Shown here piece by piece: positions 37,076 to 45,744 of a stretch of DNA of 64,000 nt. The position numbers and the translations under genes are program-made. The DNA is from Caldilineaceae bacterium (GTDB lineage Bacteria > Chloroflexota > Anaerolineae > Caldilineales > Caldilineaceae). Under the pieces are notes generated by a model. It made no database searches, had not been told where the DNA came from, and saw only the letters and a program-made list of their open reading frames with translations. Each line of letters opens with the position of its first letter. The first letter of the stretch is position 1. The stretch covers positions 124,001 to 188,000 of the forward strand of contig JAJDTL010000022.1 of NCBI GenBank assembly GCA_022827195.1, written 5' to 3'.

Positions 37076-38011
37076 CTAGTATCTCCAGCGAGTTCTGGTC
37101 ATTCTGAGCTGGATAATCGTCACAATTGATATGATGGCGAACAGGACCAGCGCCATGGATGCCGCGTAGCCGACGTTGCCCAGCGTGAGCATCTGGTGCC
37201 GAATATACATTACCGCAACCAGCAGACTGTCGCCCGGGCCGCCGTAGTAGCCAAAGGCGTAGGCCAGGGTGAACATCTGGAAGGCGCCGATAACCGTGAC
37301 GACGAGGACAAATGTGACGGTGGGGCGCAGCAGAGGCCAGGTTATATGGATAAAGCGCTGCCAGATGTTGGCGCCGTCGATCTTGGCCGAGTCATATAGG
37401 TGCAAGGGTATGCCCTGCAGCCCGGCCAGGAACAACACCATCTGATAGCCCATCGACTCCCAGACCGCGATCATCACCAGGCTGGCCATCGCAGTCTTCG
37501 CCTGCACAAGCCACGGCTGCGAAGGAATCCCGACCGAGTTGAGGACGACGTTGGCCAGACCATAGCTGGGGTGCAACATGTATTTCCAGATCAGTGCGAC
37601 CACGATGCCGGCGGTCATCACCGGCGCGAAGTAGATGGCGCGGTAGAGCGCGCGCCCGTGGCGGATCGAATTCAAGGCCATCGCCCCAATCAGCGACACG
37701 ACAAACACGCCCGGTACATACATAACGGTGTATTCGACCGTGTTCGCCAGGGCGAGCCTGAAGTCTGTGTCTGACGCCAATTTCACGTAATTCTGCAGAC
37801 CGATGAAGGGCCGGACAGGATTGTTCAGCTTCCAGTCGCTCACGCTCATGACGACCGCGAGCGCGATAGGATAGAGGGCGAAAACCAGGTAATAGAGGAG
37901 AATCGGCGCCAGAAATGTCCACGCGACCACATAGCGGCGCTGGCGCAAACTGAGCCGGGATAGTGGGCCCGGTCCTCGCTGCTGCAGCATCGAACGAAGG
38001 CGTGCAGCCAT
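37076..38011 (-). CDS. Carbohydrate ABC transporter permease, MalF type
   Basis: The 311-residue membrane subunit has the EAA-type loop YDSAKIDGANIWQRFIHITW followed by PLLRPTV, near residue 210, and six hydrophobic segments. CAAGGAG lies six bases before the ATG. It follows the binding-protein gene with a hairpin in the 98-bp gap. Confidence 0.94.
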   Translation of the reverse strand: MAARLRSMLQQRGPGPLSRLSLRQRRYVVAWTFLAPILLYYLVFALYPIALAVVMSVSDWKLNNPVRPFIGLQNYVKLASDTDFRLALANTVEYTVMYVPGVFVVSLIGAMALNSIRHGRALYRAIYFAPVMTAGIVVALIWKYMLHPSYGLANVVLNSVGIPSQPWLVQAKTAMASLVMIAVWESMGYQMVLFLAGLQGIPLHLYDSAKIDGANIWQRFIHITWPLLRPTVTFVLVVTVIGAFQMFTLAYAFGYYGGPGDSLLVAVMYIRHQMLTLGNVGYAASMALVLFAIISIVTIIQLRMTRTRWRY

Positions 38012-38050
38012 GTCTACTCCTTGTGCGCGTTCAGATACGCGCGGAAAACT

Positions 38051-38082
38051 GAATCAGCGATGCCCGAAGGCACCGCTGATTC
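38051..38082 (-). terminator. Hairpin after binding-protein gene
   Basis: GAATCAGCGATGCC and GGCACCGCTGATTC pair over 14 positions with one mismatch, around a CGAA loop. It lies 28 bp after the binding-protein stop and 40 bp before the MalF start, without a T-run. Confidence 0.75.
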
Positions 38083-38109
38083 GATCGTTCAACGCCTCTG
38101 TGTTCCGGC

Positions 38110-39459
38110 TCAGGAGCCCAACAGACCTTTAAGCATGTCAGGCCCGCGGTTTGCCATGGCTTCCTCGGCAGTCAAGCCATCATGCAGCATGTCGGTGTAG
38201 ACATTTTCGTGCTCGTGCATGTAGGTGGGCTGATCGATGCCGTCCCAGCGCAGGTAGCCGCAGCACATCACGTCCGATACCTCTTGCGCCATGTCCGACG
38301 CTCTGGGGCCGGTAAATCCATCGGTCCCCAGCGCCTGCACTGCCCTGTTCCCCGAAGCGAAGCCCGTGGCCAGCTGGTATCGCGCGCACATTTCCTCTGT
38401 CGCGACGAACCTCCAAACTTTCCAGGCGGCGTCAAGGTTTTCCGGCGGGGCGGCGCTGGTTACAGCCAACCCCCAGCCCGCACTAATCGGGTGCTGAAGT
38501 TCCCCTTCCGGTATACACGCCTTCAGACTGATCGTCTTGGTTTCGTGACCAAACTGCTCCTCGACTCCGGTGCTGAACGCGCTATTGGTCACGCAAAATG
38601 CGCCTCGACCTTCCGTGTAGGCGGAAATACAAAGATCGGGGCTGATGCCTTTGGTGAAGTCCCAGTGAAAGATATCGTACTCTGTCTCATAGTCCAGCAC
38701 CAGGTCCCACGCGTGCCACCCCAGCTCGTTGTCGAAGGTCAACTCGGTGTCTTCGGGGCCGGGCCGCCTGCCGCCAATGCTCGAGAACAGCATCCCGTAC
38801 AGGTAGCTGGCATGGAAGAATCCAAATCCGTCCATCACCAGGTTGTCGCCGTCGTACTTGACGACTCGCTGCGCCGCATCCACGAACTCTTCGAAGTTGT
38901 TGGGCAACTCGTTGACGCCGGCGTCCTTCAGGTTTGTCACGTCGCAAACCAGTCCAAATCCCCCTCCATCCCATGGGATATTGTAGTAGCGGCCATCAAA
39001 CTTCACGCCCTGAAGCCACGTTTCGTGGAAGTCCTTCTCGATCTCCTCAGGCGAGTACAAGTCTAACGGGGCAGGCAGGATCATATTGTTCTTTACCTGC
39101 TCTGTCAGGAGTGGATTGATGGTGAATATCAGGTCAGGCCCCACCCCTGCCTCTGCTGAAATGCGAACCTTGTCCTGCCACTCGCTCCAGGGGATGTGCG
39201 GCTGAGCGATCTCGACCAAAGGCGTGATGCCGGCGTCGGCCATATACCCCGCGATTGCCTCGAAGTGATCGTCCCAGATACCGTTGGTGCCCCGCCACAA
39301 GCTCAGTTGCACGGGCGCCTCCATCGGCATCTCCTCGCCTCCATCGGCGGCGGGTGCAACGGGTGCAGCGCAAGCCTGCAACAGCGCTGTGCCGGCCACC
39401 GCTCCCGAGAGCGTCGCCGTCCTCAACAGAAATTCTCTGCGACTCAATCCGGCTGCCAT
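38110..39459 (-). CDS. ABC transporter substrate-binding protein, family 1, Tat lipoprotein
   Basis: The 449-residue exported binding protein of the third sugar importer has a twin-arginine motif (LSRREFLL) and lipobox C30 (LLQAC). ATG at 39459 is preceded by AAGGAGGAAACG. The mature part follows the family 1 pattern with INPLLTEQVKNN and SAGWGLAVTSAAP. It heads the 12-kb gene row down to 27129 with spacings mostly under 110 bp, so one transcript from the promoter at 39693-39721 is likely. Confidence 0.93.
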   Translation of the reverse strand: MAAGLSRREFLLRTATLSGAVAGTALLQACAAPVAPAADGGEEMPMEAPVQLSLWRGTNGIWDDHFEAIAGYMADAGITPLVEIAQPHIPWSEWQDKVRISAEAGVGPDLIFTINPLLTEQVKNNMILPAPLDLYSPEEIEKDFHETWLQGVKFDGRYYNIPWDGGGFGLVCDVTNLKDAGVNELPNNFEEFVDAAQRVVKYDGDNLVMDGFGFFHASYLYGMLFSSIGGRRPGPEDTELTFDNELGWHAWDLVLDYETEYDIFHWDFTKGISPDLCISAYTEGRGAFCVTNSAFSTGVEEQFGHETKTISLKACIPEGELQHPISAGWGLAVTSAAPPENLDAAWKVWRFVATEEMCARYQLATGFASGNRAVQALGTDGFTGPRASDMAQEVSDVMCCGYLRWDGIDQPTYMHEHENVYTDMLHDGLTAEEAMANRGPDMLKGLLGS

Positions 39460-39692
39460 CGTTTCCTCCTTGTGGAATGGAATCCTGTTATGGAAGAACC
39501 AAGTTCGCTGGCTAGACAAGGACAGGTTCTGTGTCAGAGAACCGTCTGCCGTATCTGCGTTGCGTCATTTCTGCCCCTAGACCGGTCGATGTCGAAACAA
39601 AGGGGGGCCAGCCTTCAATTGGATGCAGAAGCGAGAGCCAAGAGTCTTGAATAAAAGGAAATGGAATGGAGCGTGTGGGCAAGTTTAGCTGC

Positions 39693-39721
39693 AAAATAGC
39701 ATATTATACATCGAGTGTCAA
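39693..39721 (-). promoter_or_regulatory. Likely promoter for the 39459-27129 gene row
   Basis: On the minus strand TTGACA (39716-39721) and TATTTT (39693-39698) are separated by 17 bases. A TATAAT also occurs within the spacer (39703-39708) but has no -35 box at the right distance. The start of transcription would be about 230 bp before the binding-protein ATG. Confidence 0.65.
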
Positions 39722-39872
39722 CCAGCTTTTTTTCAGGGGTGCATCCCAAAATGGAGGTACAAATTTCTATTCCTCAGGGTACAACGGAGTCATAGCCTGC
39801 CCCTGGAGTTCCTGGCCACTGACCACTGGCCACTATCCACTGCATTGTCGAAATCCGGTCCCGCCGTCCCCT

Positions 39873-40390
39873 GCAAGAGTTTCCGAAACGTGCTATACTG
39901 CAAGGTCGAGCCCGCCCACATCCAGGCTGGACCCGAACGAGCCGCATCACACACCTGCCCGCCCACCATGCCCAGGCCGCCAACCATTTCGACCTCCGCT
40001 GAACTGAACGTCCGCAACCTGCCCCCAGCAACCATCGCTCCAGGCACAGCCGCTACCAACCCGAAATGCCCACACCTGCCGTCCGCCGCGCCGCCGATAT
40101 ACTGTGGAACGAATTCCCCCATGCAGCCCTTGCCATCTTTGCCGGCACCCGGCTCTGTATCCTGTCACGAAGAGCATGCAGCTGTCACAGTCTTGCGCAC
40201 TTTCTGCACCAAAACGACATCTTTTGCGCATTTTCAGTCCAAAACCGACAGGGAACTGACCGCAACCGCATCCTGCTACGAGAGTCCATGCCGCTATCCC
40301 GTCACGAGAAGAGAGAAAAAATTTTCAAAGTTAGGCCCATCCGGCCAAAACAAGCATTTCGATACCCTATCGATACCCTGCCGATACCCG
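39873..40390 (+). other. Conserved intergenic element, copy 2
   Basis: Four blocks recur here in the same order as in 11416-11067 (opposite strand): a 29-bp block at 39873-39901 matching 23 of 29 bases, ACCCGGCTC near 40148, TATCC-GTCAC followed by a purine-rich AAGA run at 40295-40320, and CGATACCCT repeats at 40360-40390. Spacing between the last three blocks is nearly the same in both copies (about 150 and 65 bp). It points towards the plus-strand operon at 41265. Confidence 0.5.
40360..40390. promoter_or_regulatory. Three CGATACCCT direct repeats at 11-bp spacing
   Basis: CGATACCCT at 40360-40368 and 40371-40379 and CGATACCCG at 40382-40390 repeat every 11 bases, one helical turn. Two inverse copies with the same spacing are at 11067-11086. 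This looks like an operator or other protein-binding array. Confidence 0.5.
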
Positions 40391-40776
40391 ATTTCCGTAA
40401 AATTAGCAGTCAGATCGCGACACATCTGGTCGCGCCTGGGCCACTTTTGGACAGAACTGGCCCCTTCCTTGCACACCTGCGCGCCGCTACCCACAAGGAG
40501 ACGGACGCCACCACTGACTCCGACCCTCTATTCGACACGCGCAGACGCAGTGACCCGCAACGATGTCGTCAACTCTCCAATAGGCCGGGTGCCTCCATCC
40601 CTGCCGTTGTCAAATCCGCGGCCAGAACCCGTGTTCAGCAACGGATGAAACAGGAGGGCATCTGGCGGTCTTGTGATGGCGCCCATGCGGTACTCGCCCG
40701 CCGCGCCCGACGACCCAGCCAACGCCCGCGCGAAAACCCTTTCTGACATCCCTGTCCCCTAATTTGGGATGCACCC

Positions 40777-41264
40777 ATTCTCAGGGCTGTCTCGCTGAAT
40801 TCTGGGGCGGATCTTAGGCTGACAATGGGGGGTTGCATTGGTCTGCGCGGCCCGCATCCGCCGCCTTCCCCAGCCTCATCGTTGCCCCTTCTTCTTTCCG
40901 TCACACTCTTGTAAACACTCGCAAACGCTCGCAAACACTCGCAAACATTCGTAAACACTCGTACAACTCTCTACGAGCGCACTGACGCTGACCTCTCGAC
41001 GGTAAGCCCGTCGCCAAACCGGTCCGGGCCGAAACTCCCCTGTTTTTCGGCTGCACCCGCTCCGAAAGGAGGTTGACAAGCCAGACCGGTTCAATATATG
41101 CTTGACAACGATCTGCAACGGGACAGTCGCTGACCTTGACCCGCACAACGCGGTCAAAGACCTTTCTCGATCGACTCTCCAGCTCCAGCCGCCGCGCCGT
41201 TCCGCAACTTCGCCGGCGCCGGCAGGGCTGGCTACCTCCCGCAGGACGCGCAAAGGAACGCATC
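40777..41264. other. Leader region of the plus-strand operon
   Basis: About 490 bp before the first plus-strand gene contain no supported gene. The region holds six 10-bp repeats (40911-40970). No consensus promoter was recognised, although the plus-strand operon must be transcribed from here or from inside the inverted-repeat segment. Confidence 0.45.
40911..40970. repeat. Six tandem 10-bp repeats
   Basis: Six in-phase units follow the consensus GYAAACACTC (GTAAACACTC, GCAAACGCTC, GCAAACACTC, GCAAACATTC, GTAAACACTC and a degenerate GTACAACTCT). The unit length matches the helical repeat. There are no spacers, so this is not a CRISPR array. Confidence 0.75.
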
Positions 41265-41975
41265 ATGGCCGTTCATCTTGAGTGGGTGGGTATGGCTTGC
41301 TTTCGCCTGTGGCAGGACGGAGGCCCCGTCATCGCCATGGATCCCTATACGCCCTCAGCCATCGGGCTCGTCGACGATGGCAGGCGCATCAGCGCCGACA
41401 CCGTGATCGTCAGCTCGCTCACCGATGTGGCGCACGCCAATGTCGGGCTGATCGAGGGCGAACCGCAGGTGATCAACGCCCTCGACGTGGCCCGCGGCGA
41501 GAAAAGTGCGCAGATCTACGGCGCCCCCCTGCGGGCGGTCGAAGCCGCGGAGGTCGCCGACCATCCCGACGGCGCCGACGACAACGCCTTGTACGCCTTC
41601 AATGCCGGCGGGCTCTGGTTCCTGCACATGGGTGACCTGGGATATGGGCTGAACCAAGACGATCTCGCGCCTTTCGCCGGCCGCTGCGACGTGCTGCTGG
41701 CCCTCACCGGCGAAGGGCTGACCCTGAAGCTGGATGAACTCGACCCCATGATCGAGATCCTCAACCCGACGTGGATCGTGCCCATGCACTACAATCTGGC
41801 GCCCGTCAGCGGCCAGAAGCGGCGCATGACGAAGGTCGATGTCTTCATCGAACGCCGTCCCTCCGACCCCGTAGTCTTTGCGCGTCAACCGGTCGTGACC
41901 TTCCCTCTCCCCGCGTCCGAACTTGGACGGCCGGCCATTGTTATCCTTGAACCGTCAGGCTATCAGCCGGCATGA
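41265..41975 (+). CDS. Metallo-beta-lactamase-fold protein with degenerate metal site, copy A
   Basis: The 236-residue protein is related to UlaG-type MBL-fold hydrolases: FLHMGDLGYG and WIVPMHYN match the family's fourth and fifth motifs. Where the zinc-binding HxHxDH should be it has SSLTDVAHAN, so three of the expected first-site ligands are missing. It is a clear paralogue of the product of 44960-45682, which shows the same replacement. ATG at 41265 has AAAGGA upstream. It opens the plus-strand operon; a lactonase-like or non-catalytic role is possible. Confidence 0.75.
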   Translation: MAVHLEWVGMACFRLWQDGGPVIAMDPYTPSAIGLVDDGRRISADTVIVSSLTDVAHANVGLIEGEPQVINALDVARGEKSAQIYGAPLRAVEAAEVADHPDGADDNALYAFNAGGLWFLHMGDLGYGLNQDDLAPFAGRCDVLLALTGEGLTLKLDELDPMIEILNPTWIVPMHYNLAPVSGQKRRMTKVDVFIERRPSDPVVFARQPVVTFPLPASELGRPAIVILEPSGYQPA

Positions 41976-42039
41976 AAAGTGCCCCGAACAGGCAGCTGAC
42001 GATGCTTTACATGACCAGGCCCTTGATCAGGAGAACGCC

Positions 42040-42912
42040 ATGAAACTCAAAACACTCGTCGAGTCCGGCGACCCTGAACTTCTGGCTTCCGGCTTCCAGT
42101 TTACCGAAGGTCCGGTCTGGCATCCCGACGGCTATCTGCTCTTCTCGGATATTCCCGCCGACCGCATCTACAGGTGGAGGCCGGAGGGGGTGGTCGACGT
42201 GTGGCGCCAACCGAGCGGGAATTCCAATGGCCTGACGCTCGACCGCGACAACCGTCTGGTCGCTTGCGAGCACGGCAATCGCCGCGTCTCCCGCGGCGGG
42301 CCGGGCGCCGCCGCCGCCAGCCTGGCCGACCGATATGAAGGCAAGTTGCTGAACAGCCCCAATGATCTCGTCGTCAAGTCGGACGGGACCGTCTACTTCA
42401 CCGACCCGCCCTACGGCATCGAGCCTAGCGAATCGTCGCCCTACAGCAAGGTACAGGAGCAGCCCTGCAACGGCCTCTACCGCATTCTGACCGACGGCAC
42501 CGTGGAGCTGCTGGTCGACGACTTTGACCGTCCCAACGGATTGGCCTTTTCCCCCGGGGAGTCGATGCTCTACGTCGACGATTCACCCCGCCGGCACGTC
42601 CGCGCCTTTGATGTGCGCGCAGACGGATCGCTGGCCAACTCCCGTATTTTCGCAGATATGGACCATCCGCAACCCGGCTCACCCGACGGCATGAAAATCA
42701 ATGTCGAAGGAACTCTATTCGTAACCGGCGCCACGGGAATCTGGGTATTCGAGCCAGACGGCGCCTGCCTGGGTGTCATCGTTACGCCCGAACGCCCGGC
42801 CAACTGTGCGTGGGGCGACGACGACCGCCAGAGCCTCTACATCACGGCGCGCACGTCGCTCTTCCGAGTGCGGACGAAGGTGCCGGGCCTGCCGACGGTC
42901 CAGACGTCCTGA
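42040..42912 (+). CDS. SMP-30/gluconolactonase family protein
   Basis: The 290-residue six-bladed propeller lactonase shows the metal-binding pattern: E in FTEGPVWHP, N in NSPNDLVV and DRPNGLAFSP, and D in LYVDDSPRR, with PDGMKINVEGTLFVTG downstream. Such enzymes open sugar-acid lactones such as gluconolactone using Ca or Zn. ATG at 42040 is preceded by CAGGAGAACGCC. It follows the first MBL-fold gene by 64 bp and precedes the aldolase, a natural order for oxidative sugar breakdown. Confidence 0.92.
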   Translation: MKLKTLVESGDPELLASGFQFTEGPVWHPDGYLLFSDIPADRIYRWRPEGVVDVWRQPSGNSNGLTLDRDNRLVACEHGNRRVSRGGPGAAAASLADRYEGKLLNSPNDLVVKSDGTVYFTDPPYGIEPSESSPYSKVQEQPCNGLYRILTDGTVELLVDDFDRPNGLAFSPGESMLYVDDSPRRHVRAFDVRADGSLANSRIFADMDHPQPGSPDGMKINVEGTLFVTGATGIWVFEPDGACLGVIVTPERPANCAWGDDDRQSLYITARTSLFRVRTKVPGLPTVQTS

Positions 42913-42975
42913 TGCGACCATTGAACTCATTCGGCTGCAAAGTGTCTCGAGAGTCTAAGCGCGGGGAGAGCACCT

Positions 42976-43776
42976 ATGGATGACAATGCACCAACGCTGA
43001 AAAACCGGCTTGGTGAGCTGCTGGAGAAACATGACGCGCTGTTCGGGGTGATCTGCCGCGACGCGACGCTCACCGACGTCGAGTTGATGGCCCAGGCCGG
43101 CTTTCACATTGTCTGGTTCGACATGGAACACGGCCCCCAGTCTATGGCCGAGACTTTGCGGCTTGGCCGGACAGCTACACATTTGGGCATGGTACCGCTC
43201 GTGCGCATGCCCGAACTTTCGCGTACACAGGTGCAGCGCCTGCTCGACGGCGGCATACAGGTGTTGGCCCTGCCGGATGTCAGGACCGCGGAAGAGGCTG
43301 CCCGCTTTGTCCAGATGGGCAAGTATCCACCTGTGGGACGCCGCGGCGTATCCAGTTCCAGCGCGGGCACGGCCTACACGATGGGCGCGGACCCAAAACA
43401 GACGCTGCGAGAAGTCAACGAGGCCACCCATCTGATGCTGATGATCGAAAGCGACGAAGCCTACGAGTCGCTGGACGAGATTCTGGCGGTTGACGGCATC
43501 GACATGGTTACGGTGGGTCCGATGGACTGGTCGGTCAGCCTGGGTCTCTTTGGTGATGAGGCCAGGACGCGCCAGACGCCGAAATTCGAGCGAGTCTTTA
43601 CGGCTGCGGTCGAGTCCGGCAAGATTGCTTCGGCTGGAGCTTTCAGCTTCGACCAGGCCGCGCATTACTATTCCTTGGGTGTACGTGTCTTCTTCGTGGG
43701 CGTCGACATTGTGATCAAACGCCAGTCTCTGATCGGTACGCTCAATCAATTTCAGAATGCTTTGGGCGCCGGCTGA
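42976..43776 (+). CDS. HpcH/HpaI family class II aldolase
   Basis: The 266-residue protein carries the class II pyruvate aldolase motifs: WFDMEHGPQ (catalytic region), LVRMPE (substrate arginine), MIES (metal Glu) and VGPMDWSVSLG (metal Asp). Relatives cleave 4-hydroxy-2-ketoacids such as 2-keto-3-deoxy sugar acids to pyruvate and an aldehyde. GGGGAG lies upstream of the ATG. Together with the lactonase it suggests a pathway from sugar lactone to pyruvate. A second member lies at 53247-54050. Confidence 0.92.
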   Translation: MDDNAPTLKNRLGELLEKHDALFGVICRDATLTDVELMAQAGFHIVWFDMEHGPQSMAETLRLGRTATHLGMVPLVRMPELSRTQVQRLLDGGIQVLALPDVRTAEEAARFVQMGKYPPVGRRGVSSSSAGTAYTMGADPKQTLREVNEATHLMLMIESDEAYESLDEILAVDGIDMVTVGPMDWSVSLGLFGDEARTRQTPKFERVFTAAVESGKIASAGAFSFDQAAHYYSLGVRVFFVGVDIVIKRQSLIGTLNQFQNALGAG

Positions 43777-43942
43777 ACCGCCAACGCCCGCGCAAGGAGC
43801 TTGTTGACCGGGACGTTTCCAGTTGGAGGAACCGGCGAGTAACTGTGCCGAAGGAGCTGATCTCGACGGCACTTTCGGTAGCAAAGCAGTTGCCGGTGCG
43901 CTGCACATACAGTGGACCACTTTCAATCGAAAGGGGAGACAG

Positions 43943-44944
43943 ATGAAACTCGGCGTGATTTCCCAGAACCTGGAGCAGTTCGAGTTTGAAGACGGTCTGC
44001 GATACGCGCGCGATATGGGATTTCAGGCGGTCGAGGTTGGCGCATGCGGCCTTTGGGGACGGGGATACTGCGACGTTGAGAAGCTCCTCGCCGACAAAGG
44101 CGAAATCGAGCGCTGGAAGGATACCTTCGCCCGCTATGACCTCGAAATCAGCGCCCTCGGCGGGCACGGCGCGCCGCTGATGCCCAATAAGGCGGTCGCC
44201 GAAACCTACTCGCGCGAGTTTCGCCGCACCTGTGAATTCATGGAGTTGGCCGGTATCCGCCGGATAACGTTGCTGGCTGGGCTGCCCGAAGGAGCTGAGG
44301 GGGATACCGCGCCCAACTGGGTGACTTTCTCCGAGTGGCCTTTTTTGCGCGATACCCTCGACTGGCAGTGGGAAAAGCGCCTGCTGCCATACTGGCGCGA
44401 GCACGGGAAGATCGCCGCCGACCACGGTGTGACGATCTGCTTCGAGATGCACGGCGGCGACATGATCCACAACCCCGTGACGATGAAGCGGCTCCACGAC
44501 GAGATCGGGCCGGCCGCGGCCTGTAACTTCGACATCTCCCATCTGTGGTACCAGGGCATCGACCCGATCGAGGCGCTGTTCTACCTGGGTCCGCTGGTGC
44601 AGCACGTCCACGCCAAGGACATCCTGATCTCACGGCACAACGCGCGGCTGCGCGGCATGATGGACAGCACCTCGACCGAGGAGTTTTCCGAACGCTCGTG
44701 GACCTACACGCTGGCCGGCTGGGGTCATGACGAAGCCGCCTGGCGCGAGTTTGTTTCAACGCTGCGCCTGCTCGGCTACGATCACGTTATTTCGCTCGAG
44801 ATGGAGAGCGAGTACTTTGAAGTCGAGGAAGGGCTGGAGAAGTCCGTGGCCTTCCTCAAGCCGCTGGTGATCGAAAGACCGTCCGGCGCAAAGTGGTGGG
44901 AAATCGCGGGCATGGAACGGGCCGGCGGTCTGACGCAAGAGTAA
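43943..44944 (+). CDS. Sugar phosphate isomerase/epimerase TIM barrel
   Basis: The 333-residue xylose-isomerase-like protein starts MKLGVISQNLEQFEFEDGL and has metal-ligand positions in ICFEMHGGDM, CNFDISHLWYQG, VQHVHAKDI and ISLEMESEY, the E-D-H-E pattern of this family. AAGGGGAG lies four bases before the ATG; the frame extends upstream without support. It sits between the aldolase and the second MBL-fold gene. It is longer than the other four family members in the window. Confidence 0.9.
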   Translation: MKLGVISQNLEQFEFEDGLRYARDMGFQAVEVGACGLWGRGYCDVEKLLADKGEIERWKDTFARYDLEISALGGHGAPLMPNKAVAETYSREFRRTCEFMELAGIRRITLLAGLPEGAEGDTAPNWVTFSEWPFLRDTLDWQWEKRLLPYWREHGKIAADHGVTICFEMHGGDMIHNPVTMKRLHDEIGPAAACNFDISHLWYQGIDPIEALFYLGPLVQHVHAKDILISRHNARLRGMMDSTSTEEFSERSWTYTLAGWGHDEAAWREFVSTLRLLGYDHVISLEMESEYFEVEEGLEKSVAFLKPLVIERPSGAKWWEIAGMERAGGLTQE

Positions 44945-44959
44945 AGAGGAGAGGGAAAA

Positions 44960-45682
44960 ATGTCAGTGCATCTTCAGTGGTACGGGCTGGCGACATTTCT
45001 TATGAAGCAGGATGACGGCCCCACGATCGCGATGGACCCCTACGAACCCAATGTCGTGGCCGCGGCGTGCGGCGTGGACGATCCCTCGGTGTTCGAATTC
45101 AAGCTGCAGGCGGATACCGTTCTTATGAGTTCGCTGACCGATGAGGCGCATTCCAACCACGAGGCCGTTGAGGGTTATTCTCAACTCATCAACGCGCTCG
45201 ACGTGGCGCAGGGGAAGCGTGAGGTGACCTTTGAGGGCGAGCCGATGTACGCCGTCCAGGCCGCCGAGGCGCCGCACCATCCCGAGGGGCCCGACGATAA
45301 CGCCCTCTACGCCTTCAAGGCCGGCGGCCTCTGGTTCCTGCACATGGGCGACCTCGGCTACGGCATCGGACCTGATGAGCTCGCGCCCTTTGCCGGTCAC
45401 TGCGACGTGTTGCTGGCCCTGGTAGGCGAGCACCTGACCCTGGAGCTCGACGAACTCGATCCCATGATCGAGTTTCTCGACCCGACCTGGATTGTGCCGA
45501 TGCACTACAATCTTCCGCCGCTGACGGCAGGGATGACCAGGGTCGACGAGTTTCTCAAGCGCCGCTCCGGCGATCCGGTCATCCTGGCCCGTCACGACAC
45601 CGTCACATTCCCGCTGCCCGCGGGCGGGCTGGGCCGTCCGACCATCGTCGTACTTGATCCGGCCGGCTACGAGCCTTCCTGA
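44960..45682 (+). CDS. Metallo-beta-lactamase-fold protein with degenerate metal site, copy B
   Basis: The 240-residue paralogue of 41265-41975 shares VHLxWxGxAxF, DPYEPN, FLHMGDLGYG, CDVLLAL and PTWIVPMHYN. It too has SSLTDEAHSN in place of HxHxDH. The gene starts 15 bp after the TIM barrel with AGAGGAGAGGG before the ATG and closes the operon. Preservation of both copies with the same substitution indicates an active conserved subfamily rather than decay. Confidence 0.75.
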   Translation: MSVHLQWYGLATFLMKQDDGPTIAMDPYEPNVVAAACGVDDPSVFEFKLQADTVLMSSLTDEAHSNHEAVEGYSQLINALDVAQGKREVTFEGEPMYAVQAAEAPHHPEGPDDNALYAFKAGGLWFLHMGDLGYGIGPDELAPFAGHCDVLLALVGEHLTLELDELDPMIEFLDPTWIVPMHYNLPPLTAGMTRVDEFLKRRSGDPVILARHDTVTFPLPAGGLGRPTIVVLDPAGYEPS

Positions 45683-45698
45683 CCGGCAAAGCAGCCAT

Positions 45699-45738
45699 GC
45701 GGGCACAGCCCCTGGCGTAGGCCGGGCTGTCCACCCGC
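45699..45738. terminator. Hairpin between convergent operons
   Basis: An imperfect inverted repeat pairs GCGGG-CACAGCCC with GGGCTGT-CCACCCGC in the 62-bp gap between convergently ending genes. It could serve both strands; no clear T-run is present on either side. Confidence 0.5.
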
Positions 45739-45744
45739 AGCCTT

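Larger units (their letters stand above)
39737..40776. mobile_element. 1.04-kb segment bounded by 14-bp inverted repeats
   Basis: GGGTGCATCCCAAA at 39737-39750 and its exact inverse TTTGGGATGCACCC at 40763-40776 bound the segment. Open frames of 226-267 codons exist inside but resemble no transposase and have no good ribosome site, so it would be a non-autonomous or decayed element. No direct target-site duplication could be recognised. Inside lie the conserved blocks shared with the 11067-11416 region. Confidence 0.45.

Noticed and set aside
39703..39708. TATAAT as -10 box for the binding protein at 38110-39459
   Set aside because: The TTGACA box is only seven bases away and no other -35 lies at the correct distance; TATTTT ten bases further on fits better.
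39845..40746. Plus-strand open frames of 267 and 226 codons within the inverted-repeat segment
   Set aside because: No transposase or other family features, no ribosome site, and no codon pattern like the neighbouring genes.
40911..40970. CRISPR-like array
   Set aside because: Units are 10 bp and contiguous with no spacers, and no cas gene is near.
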